From Aristaeella hokkaidonensis (GTDB taxonomy: Bacteria; Bacillota; Clostridia; Christensenellales; Aristaeellaceae), in NCBI RefSeq assembly GCF_018128945.1, contig NZ_CP068393.1:1612001-1676000 (forward strand): a stretch of 64,000 bases of DNA, written 5' to 3'. Shown piece by piece: positions 1 through 6,050 of the stretch. The notes beneath the pieces were generated by a model. That model did no database searches. It had not been told where the DNA came from and saw nothing but the letters and a program-made list of their open reading frames with translations. Numbering within the stretch: the first letter of the stretch is position 1; each line of letters starts with the position of its first letter. The translations under genes and the position numbers were made by a program.

Positions 1-554
1 TCGTTGACCGGCAGTTCCGGCCGTACCTCCACCACCGGGAAATCCGGTTCTTCCGGAAAAAGTCCCAGGTTCACCAGCAGCCCGTGTCCCCGGTTGATAT
101 GGGCCGGTACCGCCGCGCCGCCGTGTTCCCGGATAATCCGGGTACACTCCGCCAGGTCCAGGTCAGTCGCGCCGATCAGCAGCCGTTCTTCCACGTCAAC
201 CGTTTCATCGTCCGTGTTCATCACCAGCTGATTGCCAAAGAAATCCGGCTTGTTTTTCATCGGCGGCAGATGGCTGGAAAAGATCTCCCCGACCTCCACA
301 GCTGTATCCACATCACGGAAATATCCCAGCAGATGCACTTCTTCCTTTGTGGTGATCTCCATCCCCGGCAGCAGTATCAGGCCGTAATAATCCGCTGCCT
401 CTTTCACAAAAGGCAGATTCCGGGCTGTATTATGGTCTGTCACCGCAATCGCGTCCAGTCCCTTGATATGCGCCATGCCGCAGATATTCGCCGGCGTCAT
501 GTCGTCATCCGCGCAGGGACTGAGACAGGAGTGAATATGAAGATCCACCCACAT
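1..554 (-). CDS. PHP-domain metal-dependent phosphoesterase (partial, 3' end outside window)
   Basis: The reading frame starts at the ATG at 554 and is open to the left edge, so the C-terminus is missing. The N-terminus carries the PHP metal site: HIH at residues 6-8, TDHN at 39-42, Glu66 and His74. PHP proteins are metal-dependent phosphoesterases, and small ones of this type hydrolyse nucleotides or phosphorylated compounds. The start follows a clear GGGAGG ribosome binding site and lies 3 bases after the stop of the upstream DRTGG gene, so it is the last visible gene of the hydrogenase-like sensor operon. A role as the phosphatase arm of that signalling set is inference. The family call is firm; the substrate is unknown. 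Confidence 0.85.
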   Translation of the reverse strand, partial: MWVDLHIHSCLSPCADDDMTPANICGMAHIKGLDAIAVTDHNTARNLPFVKEAADYYGLILLPGMEITTKEEVHLLGYFRDVDTAVEVGEIFSSHLPPMKNKPDFFGNQLVMNTDDETVDVEERLLIGATDLDLAECTRIIREHGGAAVPAHINRGHGLLVNLGLFPEEPDFPVVEVRPELPVN

Positions 555-557
555 GTT

Positions 558-911
558 TTATACCTCCCGGTTCTTTCCGGGCAGTCCTGCCTCCGCCAGC
601 CGCGCGCAGATCTCATAGGCCGTCAGCGGCGTCTGAAGCACGTTGATTCCTTCACTCTGGGCTTTTTCCAGCGAGGGTGCTTCCATCTCAATATCTTCGG
701 GGATAATCACTGCAGCCATCTCCATCAGGCTGGCTACAGCAATTACGTTCATATGAGTCTGCACAGTCACCCACGCCATCCCTGCTGTACCGTGAGCCAT
801 CACCCAGCTCAGCAGGTCGCAGGTATACCCGCAGGAAACCTCCACGCTCTTATCCGCTTCCGGCGTCATATCCTTCGCTTCAATCAGCTCACAAAGCTCT
901 TTTACAGTCAT
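558..911 (-). CDS. DRTGG-domain protein (downstream copy)
   Basis: A protein of about 117 residues resembling the DRTGG domain, a small alpha/beta domain found in phosphotransacetylases, CBS-domain pyrophosphatases and as stand-alone proteins next to hydrogenase-like genes. I chose the ATG at 911 because GGGAGGAA lies about 7 bases upstream; the longer reading (to 929) would need a TTG start that overlaps this site. The sequence reads MTVKELCELIEAK, then a stretch on loss of activity (GYTCDLLSWVMA) and a C-terminal PLTAYEICARL segment like the one in the second DRTGG gene at 2831. The two copies flank the RsbW-like and hydrogenase-like genes. Function is not established; a ligand-sensing role is inferred from context. 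Confidence 0.75.
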   Translation of the reverse strand: MTVKELCELIEAKDMTPEADKSVEVSCGYTCDLLSWVMAHGTAGMAWVTVQTHMNVIAVASLMEMAAVIIPEDIEMEAPSLEKAQSEGINVLQTPLTAYEICARLAEAGLPGKNREV

Positions 912-959
912 CGTCACAGTTCCTCCCAATCCTCAAATCATTCTCAGCTCTTGCAAAAA

Positions 960-2255
960 CTATTCTCGAGTAGTTTTTGCAAGATCGACCATCTGCTGGG
1001 CCATTACACGAAGTTGTTCCTTCATCATGTGTATACAATCCATTTTGGTTGCAACGCCTTGAACAACGTCTTCTGCAAACGTCCTGCATGTCGGACTTCC
1101 GCAGCTTCCGCAGTCGAAGCCCGGCAGTTCCTTATAGATCTTGTCAATGCGTTCCATCTTGCGCATGGCTTCCATCAGATCTTCATCCAGCTTCATCGCG
1201 GAGTTCGGCAGGATGCTCAGGTCGTCGTACAGCGGATACTTCGTCATCATACCATTGTCCACGTTGAGTTCCGGGTTCTGATCCCGGCTGGCAAGGCGAC
1301 GGACGTTGGACCGTGCCACATAGTTGTTTTCAAAGTTCAGCGGTCCGCCCACACAGCCGCCTGTGCAGGCAGCGCCCTCAAAGAACTCAAGGTGTTTCAA
1401 CCTGTTATCTTCAATTTCTTCCAGCACATGGATACAGTTTTCAATTCCGTCCACAGACATGGAGTTCTCCGGGCTTACGGCATTGCATTCGCCGCCGCTT
1501 CTGGCCCAGCCCACGCCCAGGTCCGATGCTGTTTCCAGACTGATATCCACCGGAGCATTCCGGATCTGGCTGGAAAGCAAGCCATAGATCTCGAGCACGG
1601 AAATGGCTCCATCCACCGCGCTCTTCGCGTGGCCGATCGGTCTGCGGATTGCCGTCACCTTTGCCGGACAGGGAGTAATAAAGAAACAGCCGATTTCTTC
1701 TTCCTTCACACCGTGCGAACGGGCATATTCCCGCTTGGCAATCATAGCCGCCACTTCCATCGGCTGGCGTACGTCCACAATATGATCCAGCAGATCCGGG
1801 AAACGGACCTGGATCAGTCGCACGATAGCAGGACAGGCAGAAGAGATCACCGGTCTGGGCAGATCCGGATTCTTCAGGCGTTCCCGGATAGCCCGGGATA
1901 CAACGTCCGCTCCCCTCGCCACCTCAAATGCGTCATCAAAACCCATCTGTTTCAGGCCGTTCAGCACCTGGCTGATGCTCTTCAGGTTCTGGAACTGTCC
2001 ATACAGGCTCGGTGCGGGCAGTGCAATCTTATACTTGAAGCCGCTGATGGAGGACAGCGGATCCGTCACGGCCACCTTGGCATGATAACCGCACACGCGG
2101 ATACATTCGCCGCAGTCAATGCAGCGCTCATCAATAATGTGCGCCCGTCCGCCTCTGACGCGGATTGCCTCTGTCGGGCACCGCTTCAGACAGTTCGTAC
2201 AGCCCCTGCATTTATCGCCTTCCAGCCTCACCGAATGAAACCGTTTCTGTTCCAT
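960..2255 (-). CDS. [FeFe]-hydrogenase-like protein, probable sensory type (HydS-like)
   Basis: A 431-residue iron-sulfur protein. It has a 2x[4Fe-4S] ferredoxin module (Cys16, 19, 22, 26 and 45, 48, 51, 55), then the [FeFe]-hydrogenase large-subunit fold with three H-cluster motifs: SSACPA (Cys141 as ligand, Ala140 at the usual proton-transfer Cys), TPCPAK (Cys196) and EGAACTGGC (Cys297, Cys301). A further Cys motif, DCGSCGSPTC at 381-390, resembles the Fe-S domain of sensor proteins. The ATG at 2255 follows AGGAGA; the longer frame to 2312 lacks support. All four H-cluster ligands are kept but the proton-transfer Cys is Ala and the usual Met before the L2 Cys is Thr, as known for sensory hydrogenases of groups C and D. 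It is therefore more likely a slow H2 or redox sensor than a bulk H2 producer. That role is inference. Confidence 0.85.
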   Translation of the reverse strand: MEQKRFHSVRLEGDKCRGCTNCLKRCPTEAIRVRGGRAHIIDERCIDCGECIRVCGYHAKVAVTDPLSSISGFKYKIALPAPSLYGQFQNLKSISQVLNGLKQMGFDDAFEVARGADVVSRAIRERLKNPDLPRPVISSACPAIVRLIQVRFPDLLDHIVDVRQPMEVAAMIAKREYARSHGVKEEEIGCFFITPCPAKVTAIRRPIGHAKSAVDGAISVLEIYGLLSSQIRNAPVDISLETASDLGVGWARSGGECNAVSPENSMSVDGIENCIHVLEEIEDNRLKHLEFFEGAACTGGCVGGPLNFENNYVARSNVRRLASRDQNPELNVDNGMMTKYPLYDDLSILPNSAMKLDEDLMEAMRKMERIDKIYKELPGFDCGSCGSPTCRTFAEDVVQGVATKMDCIHMMKEQLRVMAQQMVDLAKTTRE

Positions 2256-2375
2256 AGCCTGTCTCCTGTATAACCGAATTGATGATCTGTTCACCCTGGG
2301 GAAAAGAATCACCTTCGGAATTACTCATCTTATTCTCTGTCTTTGCTTAATACTCAATCTCCAGACAATACTTCA

Positions 2376-2402
2376 AATTATGAATTGTGAATGATGAATT
2401 AT
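2376..2402. repeat. Heptanucleotide tandem repeat, AATTATG type
   Basis: Four imperfect 7-base units (AATTATG, AATTGTG, AATGATG, AATTATC) run into the stop codon of the RsbW-like gene. The same unit recurs at several other gene borders in this window. Confidence 0.75.
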
Positions 2403-2827
2403 CCTGCAAGAGCAAACGACATCGTTATCGTCGTTCCGACGCCCACTTCACTCTGGATATCGAATTCTGTCGCGTTCCGCTTCATATTCGGCAAGCCCAT
2501 GCCGGCGCCGAATCCCAGCGTCCGTGCCTCCGCACTGGCTGTGGAGAATCCCTCCGTCATGGCCATATCAATATCCGGAATGCCGGGACCCACGTCCTTG
2601 GATATTAGCGTCACCTTTTCCGGATCCACCAGAAGCGTCAGCGTTCCGCCCAGTGAGTGGATAACCAGGTTCAGCTCCACCTCATAGCAGGCAACAGACA
2701 CATGCCGAAGCACTTCCGCACTGATGCCAAGCTGTTTCAGAGTCCTTTTGATAGTTGTGGATGCCTCGCCGGCTGTGGTATATGCGCCTGCTTCCACAGG
2801 AAAGCTTTTCTCAAGGATGTACGCCAA
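2399..2827 (-). CDS. RsbW-like ATP-binding protein (GHKL, anti-sigma/serine kinase type)
   Basis: A 142-residue single-domain GHKL ATPase. The N box lies around residues 49-57 (Asn53), the G1 box around Asp78-Val-Gly-Pro-Gly82, and a glycine-rich lid GFGAGMG at 105-111. This is the layout of RsbW/SpoIIAB serine kinases and anti-sigma factors. The start appears to be TTG at 2827, since GAGGGGGTG sits just upstream and there is no closer ATG; the gene begins 3 bases after the DRTGG stop. Sitting beside a hydrogenase-like sensor and a PHP phosphatase, it may pass the signal on by phosphorylating a partner. No sigma factor or STAS antagonist gene is visible nearby, so its target is unknown. Confidence 0.82.
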   Translation of the reverse strand: MAYILEKSFPVEAGAYTTAGEASTTIKRTLKQLGISAEVLRHVSVACYEVELNLVIHSLGGTLTLLVDPEKVTLISKDVGPGIPDIDMAMTEGFSTASAEARTLGFGAGMGLPNMKRNATEFDIQSEVGVGTTITMSFALAG

Positions 2828-2830
2828 CGC

Positions 2831-3205
2831 TTACACCCCCTCTTTTACGCCTGTCTTCCTTTTCGTACCAGGCAGGCCGTGAACATACAGTTCTCCGCAC
2901 GCGGTATAAGTTGTCAGCGGACTGGAAATCACCGTGATACCGATTTCCTCCGCCATCTCCAGCATCTCTTCGCTGGGCATTTTCCCCCGCGAGAAGACGA
3001 TGCAGGTAATGTCCAGCATCTCAGATGTCCGGAGCACATGGGGATTAATCAGTCCTGTGATCAGCACGGCTTTTTCTTTCACAAAAGCCAGCACGTCGCT
3101 CATCAGGTCGGATCCGCAGGCCGTATCCACCCGTTCATCCAGTCTGTCTGCCCCGACAAGCACCTTTCCATCCACAATTTCCATGACTTCCCTGATGGTC
3201 ATCAT
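2831..3205 (-). CDS. DRTGG-domain protein (upstream copy)
   Basis: About 125 residues, related to the stand-alone DRTGG gene at 558-911. Visible features are MMTIREVMEIVDGKVLVG at the start (two adjacent ATGs at 3205 and 3202), a CGSDLMSDVLAFV segment that matches the CGYTCDLLSWVMA of the other copy, and PLTTYTACGELY near the end. I start at 3205 because AGGGAG lies about 9 bases upstream; the longer frame to 3247 has no ribosome binding site. It is followed 3 bases later by the RsbW-like gene, so the genes are translationally close. Having two divergent DRTGG proteins around an RsbW-like ATPase and a hydrogenase-like protein suggests paired sensor domains. Function is not known. Confidence 0.75.
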   Translation of the reverse strand: MMTIREVMEIVDGKVLVGADRLDERVDTACGSDLMSDVLAFVKEKAVLITGLINPHVLRTSEMLDITCIVFSRGKMPSEEMLEMAEEIGITVISSPLTTYTACGELYVHGLPGTKRKTGVKEGV

Positions 3206-3253
3206 CTGGCATTCTCCCTTCTCATTTCCGGGACACGCAATGGTCATTGTTAA

Positions 3254-4033
3254 TTATTCATTGTTGTTTGGTTCTTTCCCGACGCACCAGCCGCGCACCT
3301 TGTTCACAGTGCGTTCCACAGCATCCTTGCTGTTCTTCCAGCTTTCGTTTTCATACCGGTAATCAAACTTTTTAATAAACCAGGAGATATCCTCCTGAAT
3401 CCGGTCCATGTTCTCCTTTTCCATCCTTGTCAGCGTCTCAACGAACCGGCCCAGGTCTTTGGCACCAAGCTCCTGCGTCGCGGTCTCCAGCAGTTTCCCC
3501 AGATGCGGCAGGCACAGTCCCTTGCTTTGCTCAAACCGGTTGCGGAATTCTCCGTCATTCTGATAAAGATGGAAGAAGGTATGAAGATACCGGTTCATGT
3601 TCTCTTCAATGGTATCACACATCAGGCAGCTTCCTGCCATTTCGTTCACTGCCTGCGCCTGCTTCAGGATTTCATCCGTAGCAGTTTTTGTTTTTCCGCT
3701 CAGCTTATCCCCGATTCCGGCATTCTTCAGCTGCGCTGCGGTTTTCTCCAGTTTATCGGAAATCCTGGCCAGTTTCTCCCGGATTTCAATGGTGTGGCTT
3801 TCCAGCATCAGGGCATGACCCAGGCGGTTGCTCATGGAGAAAAGCATAGCATGATGCTTCCTGCAGAAGCCCCGGTCATTTACCTTTACACGCACGTCTG
3901 GTTCCATCACCGACGCGCCCAGATAACGATCTGCTTCCCCCAGCTCCGTCTTGCGCTCCAGGGCACAGAGAAAGCACTCACCGTCCATTTTCATGGCATC
4001 CCATACGGGAATTGTGTCGATATGATATCTCAC
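3254..4033 (-). CDS. DUF6062 family protein
   Basis: A 259-residue soluble protein starting MRYHIDTIPVWDAM, which matches the DUF6062 family of Clostridia. It carries CFLC near residue 20, CRKHH near residue 57, CLMC in the middle and CLPH later. These paired Cys and His suggest metal or Fe-S binding. Much of it is predicted helical (a long Glu/Lys-rich stretch around residues 85-130). No function is known for the family. It lies between the dCMP deaminase gene and the DRTGG/hydrogenase set on the same strand with short gaps, so it may be co-transcribed. I would not assign it a role beyond a possible link to redox or metal handling. Confidence 0.7.
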   Translation of the reverse strand: MRYHIDTIPVWDAMKMDGECFLCALERKTELGEADRYLGASVMEPDVRVKVNDRGFCRKHHAMLFSMSNRLGHALMLESHTIEIREKLARISDKLEKTAAQLKNAGIGDKLSGKTKTATDEILKQAQAVNEMAGSCLMCDTIEENMNRYLHTFFHLYQNDGEFRNRFEQSKGLCLPHLGKLLETATQELGAKDLGRFVETLTRMEKENMDRIQEDISWFIKKFDYRYENESWKNSKDAVERTVNKVRGWCVGKEPNNNE

Positions 4034-4059
4034 TTATTGTCCAACCTTTTTCTCTGAAT

Positions 4060-4515
4060 TCAGATGTCCTCTTCGAATCTCTCCAGCTGTACGCCTGCCT
4101 CCGCAAACAGTTCCAGCGTGAAGGGATCCGGATAGCCTTCTTTGTAAATCACTCTCCGGATACCGGAATTGATAATCATCTTGCAGCACATGGAACAGGG
4201 CTGATGGGTGCAGTACAGCGTGGCACCGTCAATGGAAACACCCAGCTTGGCAGCCTGAACAATCGCGTTCTGCTCTGCATGCACTGCATAGCAGGTTTCC
4301 ATCTGCGTGCCGCTGGGAATCCCCAGTTTATCCCGAAGGCATACGCCCTTGTCCCGGCATGTTTTGATACCCGCCGGTGCTCCGTTATATCCGGTGGTCA
4401 TGATCCGCTTGTCTTTGACGATCACACAGCCAATTTTGCGACCTGCGCGAAAGCAGCTGGACCAGTCTGCGATTGTAAACGCCATCTGCATGAACCGCTT
4501 GTCCCATTTATCCAT
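4060..4515 (-). CDS. comEB: dCMP deaminase-family protein (ComEB-like)
   Basis: A 151-residue zinc deaminase. The catalytic HAE is at residues 79-81 and the zinc-binding PCSMC at 106-110, with an additional CRAG-like Cys-rich N-terminal region as in dCMP deaminases. It converts dCMP to dUMP for thymidylate synthesis, or belongs to the closely related ComEB group. The ATG at 4515 is preceded by GGTGGG; the longer frame to 4599 runs through the promoter and is rejected. A well-formed promoter lies at 4568-4596. It is the first gene of a same-strand run down to the PHP gene. The exact substrate cannot be read from the sequence. Confidence 0.85.
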   Translation of the reverse strand: MDKWDKRFMQMAFTIADWSSCFRAGRKIGCVIVKDKRIMTTGYNGAPAGIKTCRDKGVCLRDKLGIPSGTQMETCYAVHAEQNAIVQAAKLGVSIDGATLYCTHQPCSMCCKMIINSGIRRVIYKEGYPDPFTLELFAEAGVQLERFEEDI

Positions 4516-4567
4516 GTATTTCCCACCTTTGCAGTTGTGTTGATGATTGTCTTGACTTATCTTTTTT

Positions 4568-4596
4568 ATTATAGAAGAAGGAAAACATTTGGTCAA
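4568..4596 (-). promoter_or_regulatory. Sigma-A type promoter for the dCMP deaminase gene
   Basis: On the minus strand TTGACC (4591-4596) and TATAAT (4568-4573) are separated by exactly 17 bases. The promoter starts just after the hairpin terminator at 4601-4625, so the gene is insulated from the tRNA region. Confidence 0.8.
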
Positions 4597-4600
4597 CAAA

Positions 4601-4625
4601 AAACGAGACCATGAAGGTCTCGTTT
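4601..4625 (-). terminator. Rho-independent terminator (downstream of tRNA debris)
   Basis: AAACGAGACC pairs with GGTCTCGTTT around a 5-base loop, followed on the minus strand by TTTG. It sits 8 bases beyond a copy of a tRNA-Met 3' end (4633-4657), just as the intact tRNA-Met has its own terminator, so it probably once ended a tRNA-Met transcript. Confidence 0.75.
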
Positions 4626-4632
4626 CGATGTG

Positions 4633-4657
4633 TGGCTCAAATAGGACTCGAACCTAT
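4633..4657 (-). pseudogene. tRNA-Met 3'-end fragment
   Basis: These 25 bases are identical to the 3' end (T arm and acceptor strand) of the intact tRNA-Met at 4952-5025. The 5' half is missing and is replaced by short tandem repeats, so this is a truncated tRNA gene copy. Confidence 0.8.
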
Positions 4658-4775
4658 CCCGCAACCTCAGTCGGCGTTGCAAGATTCTCTTTAGCGTTAT
4701 GATATCCGGCACGGACTCGAACCTATCCACGCAACCTGATATCCGGCACGGACTCGAACCTATCCCGCAACCTCA
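4643..4775. repeat. Tandem repeats derived from a tRNA 3' half
   Basis: The string GGACTCGAACCTATCC followed by CGCAACCT occurs three times (about 4644, 4713 and 4750), the last two inside nearly identical 36-base units starting GATATCCGGCACGG at 4701 and 4738. The GACTCGAACC core is the complement of a tRNA T-loop. Confidence 0.75.
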
Positions 4776-4880
4776 ATCGTCGCGACTGTCCCCCGGACAG
4801 ATCGCTCGTTTCGGTTGAGACAGCTGCCGACGAAATTTCTGCCACTGGCAGTCCTCGGCGGCTGTCCCCCGGGTCCCGTC
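4776..4880. repeat. Nested short hairpins
   Basis: Several palindromes sit inside one another: GCGA-CTGTCC-CCC-GGACAG-A-TCGC, inside CTCAA...TTGAG, then CCGA...CTGCC-ACT-GGCAG...TCGG inside ACAGC...GCTGT. No coding sense was found. The architecture resembles the nested elements at 19574 and 23672. Confidence 0.55.
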
Positions 4881-4881
4881 G

Positions 4882-4980
4882 TGTCATAGGTCGAGTCCTT
4901 TTGAGCCAAAAACATAAGAAAACAGACCCTTGTAGGGTCTGTTTTCTTATGTGGCTCAAATAGGACTCGAACCTATGACA
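4882..4980. repeat. Large palindrome spanning tRNA-Met 3' end and terminator
   Basis: The left arm 4882-4930 is an imperfect inverted copy of the right arm 4934-4980, with a 3-base centre. The right arm holds the T arm and acceptor strand of the real tRNA-Met; the left arm holds a decayed mirror copy facing the other way. Confidence 0.8.
4913..4951 (-). terminator. Terminator of the fMet-Met tRNA operon
   Basis: An 18-base-pair stem (4913-4930 with 4934-4951, loop TGT) immediately follows the tRNA-Met 3' end and is followed on the minus strand by TTTTT. It forms the centre of a larger palindrome. Confidence 0.85.
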
Positions 4981-5025
4981 CTCCGGGTATGAACCGAATG
5001 CTCTAGCCAACTGAGCTATTGAGCC
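4952..5025 (-). tRNA. tRNA-Met (CAT), elongator type
   Basis: A complete 74-base cloverleaf: acceptor GGCTCAA/TTGAGCC with discriminator A, D arm GCTC/GAGC, anticodon loop TTCATAC (CAT), T arm ATAGG-TTCGAGT-CCTAT. CCA is not encoded. A tRNA-Ile with modified CAT is a formal alternative. Confidence 0.92.
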
Positions 5026-5028
5026 ATA

Positions 5029-5104
5029 TGGTTGCGGGGGAGGGATTTGAACCCCCGACCTCCGGGTTATGAGCCCGACGAGCTGCCAACTGCTCCACCC
5101 CGCG
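5029..5104 (-). tRNA. Initiator tRNA-fMet (CAT)
   Basis: A 76-base tRNA with encoded CCA (5029-5031). The first base pair is the C-A mismatch typical of bacterial initiator tRNA (CGCGGGG against CCCCGCA), with anticodon loop CTCATAA and GGG/CCC pairs in the anticodon stem. It precedes tRNA-Met in one transcript. Confidence 0.95.
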
Positions 5105-5131
5105 TCATCCGCTCCTGCGAGCGCAAGGGAT

Positions 5132-5160
5132 ATAATACATGACCCGGATTAAAATGTCAA
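5132..5160 (-). promoter_or_regulatory. Promoter of the fMet-Met tRNA operon
   Basis: On the minus strand TTGACA (5155-5160), a 17-base spacer and TATTAT (5132-5137) lie about 28 bases before the initiator tRNA. Confidence 0.85.
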
Positions 5161-5175
5161 GCAAAAAAAATAAAA

Positions 5176-5201
5176 GCCTCCGGACATTTCTGTCCGGAGG
5201 C
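5176..5201 (-). terminator. Terminator of the secreted-protein gene
   Basis: An 11-base-pair GC-rich stem (GCCTCCGGACA with its complement, loop of 4) follows the stop at 5216 by 14 bases and is followed on the minus strand by TTTTATTTTTTTT. Confidence 0.88.
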
Positions 5202-5215
5202 TGAAACAAACGCTT

Positions 5216-5947
5216 TTACTGTGCGGCGGTTACGCTGGTGATATGGGGGTTAGCACCATTGTACCAGTAGAGGAATCCTTCCAGATCAACCACATCGCCG
5301 ACCTTCAGGGCTTCCACAGCCTTGTACACTTCAGTATCATTGCCGCAGAGATAGAACTCAACGCAGAAATCATAGGTCTGTCCATCCTTGGAAACCTTGA
5401 AGTACAGGTCATCGGTCTTGCCTTCCGCATCTTTGTAAGCAAAAGCAGCGCCGCTATCGTCATAAGCTTCCACAGTCATGCCCTTGAAAGCCACCAGTTC
5501 GTTCTGATGATTGATCAGTTCGTCAGTGCCCAGCAGAGCGGTCACATCGGTAGCGGTCGCGATGAAGGGATCGCCCTCAAGGATTTCATAAGTCGCATCG
5601 AGGATTTCAACCTCGCCGCTCCACTCGCCCTTGAAGCCCTTCACGGCAATCTTGGTACCGGGAACCAGCTTGGCAGCTTCATCCTTGGAAATGCCCAGTT
5701 CATAGATGAAATATGCACCGTCTTCGCTCTGGGCATAAATGGTCATCTTGTCGTTCCACCAGTTCTGGTGTGCCTGCACATAGGTTTCCACATACACGGG
5801 AGCATCCATCTCAGCCAGGACATAATCCTCATGGGACATCAGTACCAGTTCGCTCGCTTCCTCATCGGCGGCTTCTTCTTCAGCCAGCACAGGAACCAGG
5901 CACAGTGCAAGGGCAAGAACCAGAATCAGGCTGATAATCTTTTTCAT
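5216..5947 (-). CDS. Secreted protein of unknown function
   Basis: A 243-residue protein with a standard Sec signal peptide (MKKIISLILVLALALCLVPV, cleaved after LA-E) and no lipobox Cys. The mature part is acidic and starts with a run of Glu/Ala. It contains two segments that look like OB-fold-type beta barrels (VYVETYVQAHQNWW..., and GDVVDLEGFLYWYNGA near the end), similar in style to small secreted nucleic-acid- or sugar-binding OB domains, but I cannot name the family. The ATG at 5947 follows AAAGGAG. It has its own promoter (6006-6034) and terminator, so it is transcribed alone although it follows the sugar ABC operon. Confidence 0.75.
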   Translation of the reverse strand: MKKIISLILVLALALCLVPVLAEEEAADEEASELVLMSHEDYVLAEMDAPVYVETYVQAHQNWWNDKMTIYAQSEDGAYFIYELGISKDEAAKLVPGTKIAVKGFKGEWSGEVEILDATYEILEGDPFIATATDVTALLGTDELINHQNELVAFKGMTVEAYDDSGAAFAYKDAEGKTDDLYFKVSKDGQTYDFCVEFYLCGNDTEVYKAVEALKVGDVVDLEGFLYWYNGANPHITSVTAAQ

Positions 5948-6005
5948 AATAGCTGTTCTCCTTTCATTATTCCAGGAGGGATTCCCCCCTCCGCTTTCCG
6001 GGTTT

Positions 6006-6034
6006 ATCATACATCAAACAGCGTAAAAACACAA
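6006..6034 (-). promoter_or_regulatory. Promoter of the secreted-protein gene
   Basis: TTGTGT (6029-6034) and TATGAT (6006-6011) on the minus strand are 17 bases apart, upstream of the start at 5947. Confidence 0.65.
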
Positions 6035-6049
6035 CGGACCTCATCCGTT
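6033..6049 (-). terminator. Possible terminator of the sugar ABC operon
   Basis: A short stem, AACGGA with TCCGTT, then TGTGTTTTT on the minus strand, directly after the stop of the substrate-binding protein at 6051. The stem is only 6 base pairs and overlaps the next promoter. Confidence 0.45.
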
Positions 6050-6050
6050 T

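Noticed and set aside
84..2273. Long plus-strand open frame of about 729 codons
   Set aside because: It lies antisense to the hydrogenase-like and DRTGG genes, has His/Cys/Arg-rich composition and no family features. It is a shadow of the GC-rich minus-strand genes.
4723..5010. Minus-strand open frame of 95 codons
   Set aside because: It runs through tRNA-Met, its terminator and the nested repeats, and has no ribosome binding site.
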